A stretch of 64,000 nt of DNA from contig JAKVBI010000001.1 in the NCBI GenBank assembly GCA_022447545.1, positions 146,486 to 210,485 of the forward strand. Direction: 5' to 3'. The notes under the pieces are model-generated. The model had not been told where the DNA came from and searched no databases. It saw only the letters and a program-made list of their open reading frames with translations. Source of the DNA: Myxococcota bacterium (lineage in GTDB: Bacteria > Myxococcota_A > UBA9160 > SMWR01). Below, piece by piece: positions 1-8,954 of the stretch. Position numbers and translations under genes: made by a program. Positions within the stretch are counted from its first letter, which is position 1, and each line of letters begins with the position of its first letter.

Positions 1-759
1 GTCCGGATCACCGACCACGCACAGATTGCCGTGGGCCGAGGTCAATTGGCGGATCAATCGGTACTGAACCCGATTCGTATCCTGGTACTCGTCCACGAGG
101 ATGTACTGCCAACGGCTCGCGTAGTGGGCGAGTACTCGCGGGAATCGCTCGAAGAGTTCGACTGTGAGTACGAGCAGATCCCCGAAATCCAGAGCGTTCG
201 CATCGGCCAGCAGACGCTGGTACTGGGCGTAGATATCGGCCGCCTGGTCGTCGTCGATATCGGTGGCCCGTTCGGCGGCAGCCGCGGGCTTCATCCCGTC
301 ATTCTTCCAGGCATCGATCCGCCAGCGGATCCGCCTGGGGTCGACCACCTTGGGATCGAGACCGCGCTTGGTGATCGCTTCCTTGACGAGTGACAAGCTG
401 TCGGCCTCGTCGTAGATGGCGAATCCCCTCGAATATCCCAGATGCGAGATCTCCCGGCGCAGGATCCGCACGCACGTTGAGTGAAAGGTTCCCACCCACA
501 GGTCGCGCGTCTGCGGACCCAGCAACTTCTCGACCCGCTCGCGCATCTCACCCGCGGCCTTGTTGGTGAAGGTCACGGCCAACACACCCTCGGGAGGGAT
601 GCCGCAAGTCCCCATCAGGTAGGCGATGCGGTGGGTGAGAACGCGTGTCTTCCCGCTTCCAGCCCCTGCCAGCACGAGCAGTGGTCCTTCAGTGGTTTCG
701 ACGGCACGCCGTTGCTCGGGGTTCAGACCGTCGAGGAACGACGCGTTCTCCACACGCAC
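1..759 (-). CDS. uvrD: UvrD/PcrA-type DNA helicase, N-terminal part (cut by window edge)
   Basis: Superfamily 1A 3'-5' DNA helicase of nucleotide excision and mismatch repair. The 253 visible residues cover domain 1A/1B. They include the N-terminal LNPEQRRAV motif, Walker A (GAGSGKT), motif Ia (AVTFTNKAAGEM), the GTFHS motif, the Walker B-type VDEYQDTN and GDPD at the edge, so roughly two thirds of the gene lies outside the window. There is no ATG in frame after the last upstream stop. I chose GTG at 759 because GGGAG lies just before it; a second GTG at 753 is possible. It lies 123 bases downstream of glmS on the same strand and may be the last gene of a glmU-glmS-uvrD transcript. UvrD, PcrA and Rep cannot be told apart from this piece. 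Confidence 0.9.
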   Translation of the reverse strand, partial: MRVENASFLDGLNPEQRRAVETTEGPLLVLAGAGSGKTRVLTHRIAYLMGTCGIPPEGVLAVTFTNKAAGEMRERVEKLLGPQTRDLWVGTFHSTCVRILRREISHLGYSRGFAIYDEADSLSLVKEAITKRGLDPKVVDPRRIRWRIDAWKNDGMKPAAAAERATDIDDDQAADIYAQYQRLLADANALDFGDLLVLTVELFERFPRVLAHYASRWQYILVDEYQDTNRVQYRLIRQLTSAHGNLCVVGDPD

Positions 760-882
760 GGATCTCCCATGGTGGATGGATGCGCAGGTGATGGGTGCGC
801 ATCAGGAATCACCCGAGAGTAATAGAACGCGCAGCACCGAACAATGGGGCCGCGCACCCCCCGCATGAAAACGGAGTTTCGT

Positions 883-2718
883 CTATTCGACGGTCACACT
901 CTTTGCGAGGTTGCGCGGCTGGTCGACGTCCGTCCCCTTGAGGCAGGCCACGTGATAGGCCAGGAGTTGGAGGGGGATGGTCGCGAGAATAGAGCTCAGG
1001 TAGGGCCCGAGATCCGGGATGTAGATGACTTCGTTCGCCTTCTCCCGGATCTCCTCGTCTCCCTCGGTGGCGATGGCAATCACCTCGCCGTCGCGCGAGC
1101 GCACCTGTTCCAAGTTGGAGATCACTTTGTCGTAGACGTGACTCTTCGTGGCGATCACCACCACGGGCATGTTCTCGTCAATCAGGGCGATGGGCCCATG
1201 CTTCATTTCGCCCGCCGCGTAGCCCTCAGCGTGGATGTAGGAAATTTCCTTGAGCTTGAGGGCTCCTTCCAGAGCGATCGGGTACATGATGCCGCGCCCC
1301 AGGAAGAGGAAATCCTGAGCGTGAAAGTATTTCTGGGCGATGGCTTGAACGGCGGAGTCCATCCCCACGACCCGCTCCACAAGTCGCGGAAGTCTCATCA
1401 ATTCTCGCACCCGCTGCTCGGCCTCGGTCGGGTCAACATGGCCACGGACGATGCCCAGTTTCAGGGCCAGTAGATAGAGACCCACGATCTGCGTCGTAAA
1501 GGCCTTCGTCGAAGCGACACCGATCTCAGGTCCCGCATGCGTGTAGAGAACGTCATCGCTCTCTCGTGCAATGGACGCCTCTCTCACGTTGCAGATGGCG
1601 ATGACTCGAGACCCATTGGATCGGCCCTCCCGCAGAGCCGCCAGGGTATCCGCGGTCTCCCCGGATTGAGAAACAGGGACCACCAGACTCGAGGCATCGA
1701 GGATGGGCTTGCGATAGCGGAACTCACTCGCGAGATCGACCTCCGTAGGAATTCCGGCGATCTGCTCGACCAGATATTTACCCACCATCGACGCGTAGTA
1801 GGCGGTCCCGCAAGCAACCATGTGCACCCGATGGATGTTCGAGACGACCTCCGCGGAAAGATCGATTCCATTCAGATCAACGTCGTTCTCGGACTCCACG
1901 ACACGCGTTCCGATGGTGTCCATGATCGCGCGGGGTTGCTCGAAGATCTCCTTCTGCATGAAACGGTCATAGCCACCCTTCTCCGCCGAAACCGGATCCC
2001 ATTGAATGGGTTTGGGGTGACGCTCGATGGGGTGAGCGTCCGCATCGACAACCTGAATGCCGTCTTCACTCAAGACCGCGAAATCACCGTCCTCGAGAAA
2101 CAACATCTGCCTCGTGTAGGGAAGAATCGCGGGAATGTCACTTGCCATGAAAGTCTGCTTCTCGCCCAACCCTACGATCATCGGGCTCCCGCCATTTTTG
2201 GCGACGACGATGTAGTCCGGCGCCTCACTCGAAACCGCGCCGAAGGCGTAGGATCCGGCCAAACGCGCGGCCGTCGATCGCGCCGCGGTAAGGAGGTCCT
2301 GACCCTCCAGAACACAACGGTCCATCAGGTGAGCGATCAATTCCGTGTCGGTTTCGGATTCGATCGTTCCTCCGGAATCTTCGATCTCGCTCCGCAACTC
2401 CCGGTAGTTTTCGATGATCCCGTTGTGAACGATGGCAACCGAACCGGCTCGGTGTGGGTGAGCATTGATCTTCGAGGGCTTTCCGTGAGTCGCCCATCGC
2501 GTATGCCCGATGCCAATTTGTCCGGGCACGGGTTGATCTCGAAGTACTCCTTCCAGGTTGACCAACTTCCCAAGAGCGCGGCGAACCACGACCTCTTCTT
2601 CGTGCAGGACCGCCACACCGGCGGAATCGTAGCCGCGATACTCGAGCCTTCTCAGGCCATCAATGAGCACGTCGACGGCACGGTGTTCCCGGCCAACGTA
2701 TCCGACGATTCCACACAT
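883..2718 (-). CDS. glmS: Glutamine-fructose-6-phosphate aminotransferase (GlmS)
   Basis: Makes glucosamine-6-phosphate from fructose-6-phosphate and glutamine, the first committed step to UDP-GlcNAc for peptidoglycan and LPS. The 611 residues are the normal length. The protein opens MCGIVGYVG, whose Cys2 is the glutaminase nucleophile exposed after Met removal. An Ntn-type glutamine amidotransferase domain (about 1-240) is followed by two SIS isomerase domains (about 290-600), with VPVSQSGETADT as the sugar-phosphate loop and the usual C-terminal DQPRNLAKSVTVE. It lies 35 bases after glmU with a G-rich ribosome site. Pairing with GlmU gives the two enzymes of one pathway in one transcript. 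No leader resembling the glmS ribozyme fits in the 35-base gap. Confidence 0.97.
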   Translation of the reverse strand: MCGIVGYVGREHRAVDVLIDGLRRLEYRGYDSAGVAVLHEEEVVVRRALGKLVNLEGVLRDQPVPGQIGIGHTRWATHGKPSKINAHPHRAGSVAIVHNGIIENYRELRSEIEDSGGTIESETDTELIAHLMDRCVLEGQDLLTAARSTAARLAGSYAFGAVSSEAPDYIVVAKNGGSPMIVGLGEKQTFMASDIPAILPYTRQMLFLEDGDFAVLSEDGIQVVDADAHPIERHPKPIQWDPVSAEKGGYDRFMQKEIFEQPRAIMDTIGTRVVESENDVDLNGIDLSAEVVSNIHRVHMVACGTAYYASMVGKYLVEQIAGIPTEVDLASEFRYRKPILDASSLVVPVSQSGETADTLAALREGRSNGSRVIAICNVREASIARESDDVLYTHAGPEIGVASTKAFTTQIVGLYLLALKLGIVRGHVDPTEAEQRVRELMRLPRLVERVVGMDSAVQAIAQKYFHAQDFLFLGRGIMYPIALEGALKLKEISYIHAEGYAAGEMKHGPIALIDENMPVVVIATKSHVYDKVISNLEQVRSRDGEVIAIATEGDEEIREKANEVIYIPDLGPYLSSILATIPLQLLAYHVACLKGTDVDQPRNLAKSVTVE

Positions 2719-2753
2719 ATTCCCCCCCGAAGCCCTGATTAACAGGTCGAGCC

Positions 2754-4151
2754 CTAAGTTTCGAGCCGACCCTTCTTCCCAGCCGTGCTCTCGACACTGG
2801 ATCCCGGTACTGACGAATCACGGTCCAATCTCTTCTCTCGACGCGCGACCCACCCATCGACGTTGCGCTGGCGCGCTCGAGCTACTCCGAGTGATTTCTC
2901 GGGTACATCGTGGGTGACCGTCGAGCCCGCAGCAATGAAGCTGTCATCCGACAATCGAACCGGCGCGATCAGGTTCGAGTTACAGCCCACGAAGGCGCGA
3001 TCCCCAACCGTCGTCCGATGCTTCTCGATGCCGTCATAGTTGACGACGATGGACCCGCAACCAAAGCTTGCGCCCTCGCCCACGTCGGCATCCCCGATGT
3101 AGGTGAGGTGGTCGGCCTTGCACCCATCCCCCAGGGTCGAGTTCTTGATTTCGACAAAGTTTCCAATGCGAACGCCTACGCCCAACCGGGTACCGGGCCG
3201 AAGGTGCGCCGAGGGGCCCACCACGACGTCATCCAAGAGTTCGCTGGACTCGATGGTGCACTGCGGCTTCAGGTGAACTCCGGCACCCAGTCGAGAGCTT
3301 CCCTGGATCACACAACCCGGCTCGATGAGAGTATCGGCACCGATGACGACTTCTGCGTCGATGTAGGTCGTTTCTGGATCGACGATCGTCACGCCGTTCC
3401 GCATGTGACGCTCATTGATACGAGCGCGCATGTGGCGGCTGGCGGTGGCGAGTTCCACCCGGTTGTTGATACCCATGGCCTGTTCACCGTCTTCGAGCGG
3501 AATCGTCTCGATATGCCGACCGTCGGAAACCGCAATTTCGATGATGCTCGTGAGATAAATCTCGGATTGAGCATTGTCGTCGTCAGTGCGATCGAGCGCA
3601 CTCCAGAGCAATCCGGAGTCAACGAGATAGACCCCCGTATTGCGCTCGCGGATGGAGAGTTCGTCCGGAGTCGCGTCCGTGGCCTCGACGATGCGCGCAA
3701 TCTTTCCATTGGAGTCTCGAACCACGATGCCTGGAACGTCGATGGCTGCTGTCAGCATGACCAGATCAGCACCGGAATCAGCCTTCACGTCGACCATGCG
3801 TTGCAGGGCCTCGGGCTGGACCAGGGGGGTGTCTCCGTAGAGGATCAGAACATCCCCATCGAAATCAGAAAGCGCATCTCGCGCTTGAAGCACGGCGTGA
3901 CCGGTACCCCGCTGCTCGGCCTGCTCCACCAGTTCAGCGCGGTCTCCAACTGCAGTCCGGACGTCATCCGCGTGATGGCCCACCACGAGGAGAACCCGGT
4001 CGGGACCCAGGACGTCCGCCGCGTCGAGCGGATAGTTGACCATCGGCCGCCCTGCGATGGGATGCAGGACCTTGGCGAGACGGGATTTCATCCGAGTCCC
4101 CTTGCCAGCGGCCAGCAGGAGAACGCATAGTTGACTAGCTCTAGCACTCAT
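2754..4151 (-). CDS. glmU: Bifunctional UDP-N-acetylglucosamine pyrophosphorylase / glucosamine-1-phosphate N-acetyltransferase (GlmU)
   Basis: Acetylates GlcN-1-P and then couples it to UTP to give UDP-GlcNAc. The 465 residues have the normal two-domain layout: an N-terminal nucleotidyltransferase domain with the LLLAAGKGTRMKS signature (about 10-25), and a C-terminal left-handed beta-helix acetyltransferase with hexapeptide repeats. The catalytic His sits in KADHLTYIGDA, and GCGSIVVNYDG is conserved. The last 30 or so residues are basic and look disordered. ATG at 4151 has a strong GAGAGGAG ribosome site. It is the first gene of the minus-strand glmU-glmS set and is divergent from hflX across 178 bases. 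Confidence 0.97.
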   Translation of the reverse strand: MSARASQLCVLLLAAGKGTRMKSRLAKVLHPIAGRPMVNYPLDAADVLGPDRVLLVVGHHADDVRTAVGDRAELVEQAEQRGTGHAVLQARDALSDFDGDVLILYGDTPLVQPEALQRMVDVKADSGADLVMLTAAIDVPGIVVRDSNGKIARIVEATDATPDELSIRERNTGVYLVDSGLLWSALDRTDDDNAQSEIYLTSIIEIAVSDGRHIETIPLEDGEQAMGINNRVELATASRHMRARINERHMRNGVTIVDPETTYIDAEVVIGADTLIEPGCVIQGSSRLGAGVHLKPQCTIESSELLDDVVVGPSAHLRPGTRLGVGVRIGNFVEIKNSTLGDGCKADHLTYIGDADVGEGASFGCGSIVVNYDGIEKHRTTVGDRAFVGCNSNLIAPVRLSDDSFIAAGSTVTHDVPEKSLGVARARQRNVDGWVARREKRLDRDSSVPGSSVESTAGKKGRLET

Positions 4152-4329
4152 TTCACTCTCCTCTCATCGGCCATTAGCGTATGATCTTTGAGCCGCGGTT
4201 CAGGCTCGAGGGTGGATTTTCTCTGGGGAACCCCCATCTACTTGGGTGTGGCCTGGCTCAGTCAGGTAGAATCGTGGCGATAACCCCACGATCCATGGAG
4301 TTGGGGTCCACCCCGTTGCTCGGATTCCC

Positions 4330-6012
4330 GTGAACATCTACGGAAATACCCACGGTCTGAAGGCCAATCAGATCCGGCGGCTCGAACGTCTTGTACGGCG
4401 CCATATCCCTGCCGAACGCATCATCACCCACGACTTCGCGCGCCACCTGACCGAACTTACCGGCGAAACAGGTCGCCAGGTGGGCGTTCTCGTGGATCGA
4501 CGCGGATCGGTTACCCATGCCATGGTGGGCGACAACCGCTCCATCGAGATGCCCGATTGGGGCCGTATCCGCGCGGGCCAGGGGCGGCTTCGGGGACTTC
4601 GCTGCATCCACACCCACGTGGGTGACGAGCCGCTCGATCGCGACGACCTCACGGACCTCGCCCTGCTTCGCCTCGATGCCATACTCGCCGTGGGCACCGA
4701 CCCATCGGGTATTCCGGGTCTTGTCTACGCGGCGGCCCTCGCCCCCCCGGGCTTGGACGGCGACCCCGTCGAGTTGCTCGACCCCACCCCAGCGGCTCTC
4801 CTCGATTTCGATTTCCGCATCTGGATCCGCGAACGAGAGGAGCAGATCGCCCGTCAGGACCGGACGCGCGAAGTGGTGGATGGCGACCGGGCGATCCTCG
4901 TGTCGGTGACGGCTGGGCGCAGCAAGGATGTCGTGGAGGACGAGGTTCGCGAGTTACAGGAGCTCGCCAAATCAGCGGGGGTCTCAGTCGTAGAGGTCGT
5001 GACCCAACGCCGCTCACGTGTGGATCCCAAGTTCGTCATGGGCCAGGGGCGCCTGGCAGACCTGGTCATCCAGGCCTTTCAGAGTGACCTGGACCTGCTG
5101 ATCTTCGACCAGAACCTTTCGCCCACCCAAGCTCGCAATCTTTCCGATCGTTTCGAGCTCCGGGTCATCGATCGCACCCAGCTGATCCTCGACATCTTCG
5201 CTCAACACGCGAAAACGAGGGACGGCAAGCTTCAGGTGGAACTCGCCCAACTCAAGTACATGATGCCTCGCCTGTCCCAACGCGACGACCGATCCCTCTC
5301 CCGATTGGCAGGTGGAATCGGCGGACGCGGACCAGGCGAAACCAAGCTGGAGGTGGACCGACGGCGCGTCCGGGATCGCATTGGTCGACTCGAACGAGAA
5401 TTGACGAAACTTCGCAAGCAGCGTTCACAGCGCCGCAGCCGCCGAACCCGCAGATCTCTGCCGGTGCTTTCCATCGTCGGATATACGAACGCCGGCAAGA
5501 GCACCCTGCTACGCGCCCTGACGCGCAGCGAAGTCCTCGTAGAAGACAAGATGTTTGCGACCCTGGATCCCACGTCCAGGAAGCTGCGCTTCCCCAGGGA
5601 ACGCGAGGTCATCATCACCGATACGGTGGGTTTCATTCGAGACCTGCCGCCCGACCTGGTCACCGCATTTCGAGCCACGTTGGAAGAACTGTCGGATGCA
5701 GACCTCTTGTTGCACGTCGTCGATGCGGCTTCTTCGGACATGGAGCAGAAGATCGAGGCGGTGCGACGGGTCCTCGACGAGATCGGCCTAGGACAGACCC
5801 CCGAGTTACTCGTCTTCAACCAGATCGACCGCCTCCCCCCCGACCTGTCGGCGGACATCTGTGCATCGATCACCCATCGTCACGGCGGGGTGGCGATTTC
5901 TGCGCTGCAGGGAACGGGACTGGGCGACCTGCTGGCGAGAGCGGAAGAATTGCTCTGGCTCGACTCTCCGGGCATGATGGTCGACCCAGTCGCAAAGGGA
6001 GAATTCCATTGA
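4330..6012 (+). CDS. hflX: GTPase HflX
   Basis: Ribosome-associated GTPase that splits stalled 70S ribosomes after heat or antibiotic stress in well-studied bacteria. The 560 residues are longer than E. coli HflX (426) because of an extra N-terminal region of about 180 residues; long forms of this kind occur in other bacteria. The HflX N-domain (about 190-360, with VDPKFVMGQGRLADL) is followed by the Gly-rich linker GGRGPGETKLE and a GTPase domain with G1 GYTNAGKST, G3 DTVGFIRDLP and G4 NQID. The start is GTG at 4330 with only a weak ribosome site, so the N-terminus is uncertain. The stop overlaps the TTG start of fabH by four bases, which suggests translational coupling. Confidence 0.93.
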   Translation: MNIYGNTHGLKANQIRRLERLVRRHIPAERIITHDFARHLTELTGETGRQVGVLVDRRGSVTHAMVGDNRSIEMPDWGRIRAGQGRLRGLRCIHTHVGDEPLDRDDLTDLALLRLDAILAVGTDPSGIPGLVYAAALAPPGLDGDPVELLDPTPAALLDFDFRIWIREREEQIARQDRTREVVDGDRAILVSVTAGRSKDVVEDEVRELQELAKSAGVSVVEVVTQRRSRVDPKFVMGQGRLADLVIQAFQSDLDLLIFDQNLSPTQARNLSDRFELRVIDRTQLILDIFAQHAKTRDGKLQVELAQLKYMMPRLSQRDDRSLSRLAGGIGGRGPGETKLEVDRRRVRDRIGRLERELTKLRKQRSQRRSRRTRRSLPVLSIVGYTNAGKSTLLRALTRSEVLVEDKMFATLDPTSRKLRFPREREVIITDTVGFIRDLPPDLVTAFRATLEELSDADLLLHVVDAASSDMEQKIEAVRRVLDEIGLGQTPELLVFNQIDRLPPDLSADICASITHRHGGVAISALQGTGLGDLLARAEELLWLDSPGMMVDPVAKGEFH

Positions 6013-7016
6013 CTACGCGAGCGAAGATCACGGGCACCGGAATGTACGTTCCGGAACGTGTGGTGAAGAACGACGACCTGGCTGCGCTCATGGAGACCTC
6101 CGACGATTGGATCCGACAGCGGACGGGGATCGAGGAACGACGCTACATCGATCCAGGAACTCAGCCGGCAGATCTCGCCTACGCTGCAGCCAGCAATGCA
6201 CTCGAATCCGCCAAGCTGAAACCATCGGACATCGACTGCGTCATTCTGGCCACGCTTTCCGCCCAGGCCGATTTCCCAGGAACCTCGTTCTTCCTGCAGG
6301 AAAAGCTGGATGCCGGGGAGATCCCATGCTTCGACCTCCGAGCGCAGTGCAGCGGTTTCGTCTACTCCCTGTCGGTCGCTAATTCATTCGTGCGAGCGGG
6401 CACGTTTCGCAGGGTGCTGGCCGTGGGCTGCGAGGTCCACTCGACCGGGATCGACATCAGTACCGAAGGGCGGGATGTGGCCGTCCTCTTTGGGGATGGA
6501 GCCGGGGCTGTCGTCGTCGAAGCGAATGACGACCCCTCGGACCCCAGCGAGATCCTCGCGGTCAATCTCCACGCAGAAGGTCGCCACGCCAAGCGATTGT
6601 GGGTCGAGATTCCAGGTTCGGGAAATACACCGGATCGAATCACGCCGGAGATGCTCGCCCAGAAGAGACACTACCCACACATGGAGGGGCGTTTCGTGTT
6701 CAAGAACGCGGTAACGCGTATGCCCGAGGTTCTCAGGGAAACCGTCGCGTCCGCAGACGTCGGCCTCGACGATGTCGACCTCTTCCTCTTCCACCAGGCC
6801 AATCTACGGATCAACGAATTCGTCGCGAACCAACTCGAAATACCGGCGGAGAAGTGCCTGAACAACATCCAGCGCTATGGGAACTGCTCGGCAGCCTCCA
6901 TCCCGATCCTGCTCGACGAAGCGGCACGCAGCCAACGCCTGGAGCCTGGAAATCTGGTCAGCATGACCACCTTCGGCTCCGGGTTCTCGTGGTCGAGCGC
7001 TCTGGTGCGCTGGTAG
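6009..7016 (+). CDS. fabH: 3-oxoacyl-ACP synthase III family protein (FabH-like)
   Basis: Condenses an acyl-CoA with malonyl-ACP to begin fatty acid synthesis. The 335 residues have the thiolase fold of the family, with the catalytic triad Cys114 (in RAQCSGF), His262 (in FHQANLRI) and Asn292 (in YGNCSAAS). The start is TTG at 6009, inside the last codons of hflX, so translation is probably coupled. There are no other fab genes nearby. The protein could instead be a specialised KASIII that makes a secondary product or starts from an unusual acyl-CoA, because the acyl pocket cannot be judged by eye. Confidence 0.85.
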   Translation: MTTRAKITGTGMYVPERVVKNDDLAALMETSDDWIRQRTGIEERRYIDPGTQPADLAYAAASNALESAKLKPSDIDCVILATLSAQADFPGTSFFLQEKLDAGEIPCFDLRAQCSGFVYSLSVANSFVRAGTFRRVLAVGCEVHSTGIDISTEGRDVAVLFGDGAGAVVVEANDDPSDPSEILAVNLHAEGRHAKRLWVEIPGSGNTPDRITPEMLAQKRHYPHMEGRFVFKNAVTRMPEVLRETVASADVGLDDVDLFLFHQANLRINEFVANQLEIPAEKCLNNIQRYGNCSAASIPILLDEAARSQRLEPGNLVSMTTFGSGFSWSSALVRW

Positions 7017-7111
7017 GCCAGAATGCCGCGGTGCGTTGTAATCGTTCAAAACGCGCCGAAGCGATTAGGAAAGCCTAACGAGGTCAACCACTTACCGGAT
7101 TTCAGCGAGCC

Positions 7112-7139
7112 TTGACGCGATAACGCGGTGTGTTAATCT
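7112..7139 (+). promoter_or_regulatory. Candidate sigma-70 promoter for the phasin-like gene
   Basis: TTGACG (7112-7117) and TAATCT (7134-7139) are separated by 16 bases, upstream of the gene that starts at 7205. They would give a leader of about 60 bases. This is a pattern match only. Confidence 0.4.
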
Positions 7140-7204
7140 CGTCCGCGATTCTCACAGAGCAAAATCCCAGCCGGCCCGCACGAGTCAGGACCAGGAGGAA
7201 CAGC

Positions 7205-7597
7205 ATGAGCGAACAGGTGGACTTCGTTCAAGATGGCATCAACCGGTTCAACGACGCCTACCGATCGGTCGACGAGGGCGTCAAGCACCTCCAACAGCGC
7301 TTGGAAGCGGGACGGAAGACCGTCGAACGCGAGATCGACACCCGCCGCAAGCTCTTCGAAGAACAGACTCGGGGCCAGATCGAGCAGATCCAGGGTCACG
7401 CAGTGGTTCAGCGGGTACTCTCGATCAAGAGCGATACCACGCGGCAAATCGAAACAAGCATTCAGAGCCTGCTCGACCTGTTCGACATCGCCTCGAAGAG
7501 CGACATCCAGCGGGTGGACAAGAAACTCAAGCAGCTCAACCGCAAGCTTCGCGACCTCGAGCAGGCAAAAACGACCAACGGCGCCACCGCCGCCTGA
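7205..7597 (+). CDS. Phasin-like coiled-coil protein
   Basis: 130 residues, almost entirely charged alpha-helix, with no signal peptide or membrane segment. The C-terminal heptads (about 97-122, SKSDIQRVDKKLKQLNRKLR) resemble the end of poly(3-hydroxyalkanoate) granule-associated phasin proteins, which coat storage granules; this is inferred from pattern only. ATG at 7205 is preceded by an excellent AGGAGG ribosome site, which rules out the upstream in-frame start at 7130. It sits alone with its own candidate promoter, upstream of a glutaryl-CoA dehydrogenase gene. No PHA synthase gene is visible in the window, so a general coiled-coil scaffold is also possible. Confidence 0.7.
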   Translation: MSEQVDFVQDGINRFNDAYRSVDEGVKHLQQRLEAGRKTVEREIDTRRKLFEEQTRGQIEQIQGHAVVQRVLSIKSDTTRQIETSIQSLLDLFDIASKSDIQRVDKKLKQLNRKLRDLEQAKTTNGATAA

Positions 7598-7703
7598 ACA
7601 CCTCTCGCAAAAGAGATCGCACCGCACGACCGATTCTTCCACCCGTTGATTGGCCGTTGCGTGGGTTTCACGCCCGCGAGCGCATCGCCTGCCTGGAGAC
7701 CTC

Positions 7704-8870
7704 GTGCCCGATTTCATTGGAACCGACTTCCTGCAGCTCGACGAGTTGTTGAGTGATGAGGAGCGAATCGCTCGGGACACCGTTCGAGAGTTCGTCACGA
7801 GAGAATTCCTCCCTCTGATCCAGACCCATGTGCGCGAAGATGGCTCCTTCCCCATGGAAATCGTGCCCAAGATCGCCGAGTTGGGACTCTTCGGAGCCAA
7901 TCTTCAGGGCTATGGGTGCGCGGGCATGAACAACGTCGCCTATGGACTCGTCATGCAGGAACTCGAGCGCGGTGACTCGGGGTTGCGTTCATTCGCCTCC
8001 GTCCAGGGGTCCCTGGTCATGTACCCGATCCACACCTATGGAAGCGACGAACAGAAACAGCACTGGCTGCCCCGCATGGCTGCAGGCGATGCCATCGGCT
8101 GCTTCGGCTTGACGGAACCCGATTTCGGAAGCCACGCAGGTGGCATGTTGACCCGTGCCGAACGCAAGGGCTCGGGTTGGGTGCTCAATGGCACCAAGCG
8201 CTGGATCACCAACGGGTCCATCGCTGATGTCGCAGTGGTATGGGCCCGCAGCGAAGAGGGGTTCCTCGGTTTCCTCGTCGAACGGGGAACACCGGGCTTC
8301 GAGACAGCCGACATCAAGGGCAAGTTCTCTCTCCGCGGTTCGATCACCTCGGAGCTCTTCCTACAGGACGTCGAAGTGCCCGAAACGAACCGCCTGCCTG
8401 GAGCCTCGGGGCTGAAGGGACCTCTGAGCTGCCTCACCCAAGCCCGGTATGGAATCGCCTGGGGGGCCATCGGCGCCGCCATGGCCTGCTACGAAGAAGT
8501 CGTCGAATACACCCGCGATCGCGTGGTTCAAGGCGGCCCACTGGCCTCGAAGCAGCTCACTCAGGAAAAGCTCGTGTTCATGCTCACCGAGATCACCAAA
8601 GCCCAACTGCTGGCCCGCCGGGTCGCCCAGCTCAAGGACGCGGGAGACCTCCATCACACGATGGTCTCCATGGCCAAGCGGAACAATGTCGACATCGCCC
8701 TCCAGGTCGCGCGGCTGGCCCGCGATCTTCTGGGCGCCAATGGAATCGTGGACGACTACCAGGCCATGCGACACATGGTGAATCTCGAGACGGTTCGCAC
8801 CTACGAGGGCACCCATGATGTCCATACCCTGATCTTGGGTGAGCACATCACGGGCATGCGGGCACTGTGA
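7704..8870 (+). CDS. gcdH: Glutaryl-CoA dehydrogenase
   Basis: FAD enzyme that oxidises and decarboxylates glutaryl-CoA to crotonyl-CoA in lysine, tryptophan and aromatic-acid breakdown. The 388 residues have the full acyl-CoA dehydrogenase fold. LRSFASVQGSLVM carries the Arg typical of glutaryl-CoA dehydrogenases, CFGLTEPDFGS is the flavin and substrate segment, and the catalytic base is Glu at about 368 in TYEGTHDVHTLILG, a signature of this subfamily. GTG at 7704 has a GGAG site six bases away and gives the family's normal length; an upstream TTG at 7650 would add 18 residues. No electron-transfer flavoprotein genes are adjacent. Confidence 0.9.
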   Translation: MPDFIGTDFLQLDELLSDEERIARDTVREFVTREFLPLIQTHVREDGSFPMEIVPKIAELGLFGANLQGYGCAGMNNVAYGLVMQELERGDSGLRSFASVQGSLVMYPIHTYGSDEQKQHWLPRMAAGDAIGCFGLTEPDFGSHAGGMLTRAERKGSGWVLNGTKRWITNGSIADVAVVWARSEEGFLGFLVERGTPGFETADIKGKFSLRGSITSELFLQDVEVPETNRLPGASGLKGPLSCLTQARYGIAWGAIGAAMACYEEVVEYTRDRVVQGGPLASKQLTQEKLVFMLTEITKAQLLARRVAQLKDAGDLHHTMVSMAKRNNVDIALQVARLARDLLGANGIVDDYQAMRHMVNLETVRTYEGTHDVHTLILGEHITGMRAL

Positions 8871-8954
8871 CGCTGAGGTCACGGCCGATCCGAGAGCGCA
8901 ACCGATAGCCCAGCCGTTCAGCGAGTGTCTTCGAAAAGGTTCGGACCCCAGCGT

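Noticed and set aside
1537-2742. A 401-residue open frame on the plus strand opposite glmS
   Set aside because: It mirrors the real gene, has no domain or ribosome site and reflects high GC codon bias.
2910-4130. A 406-residue open frame opposite glmU
   Set aside because: Same reason: glmU on the other strand has full motifs.
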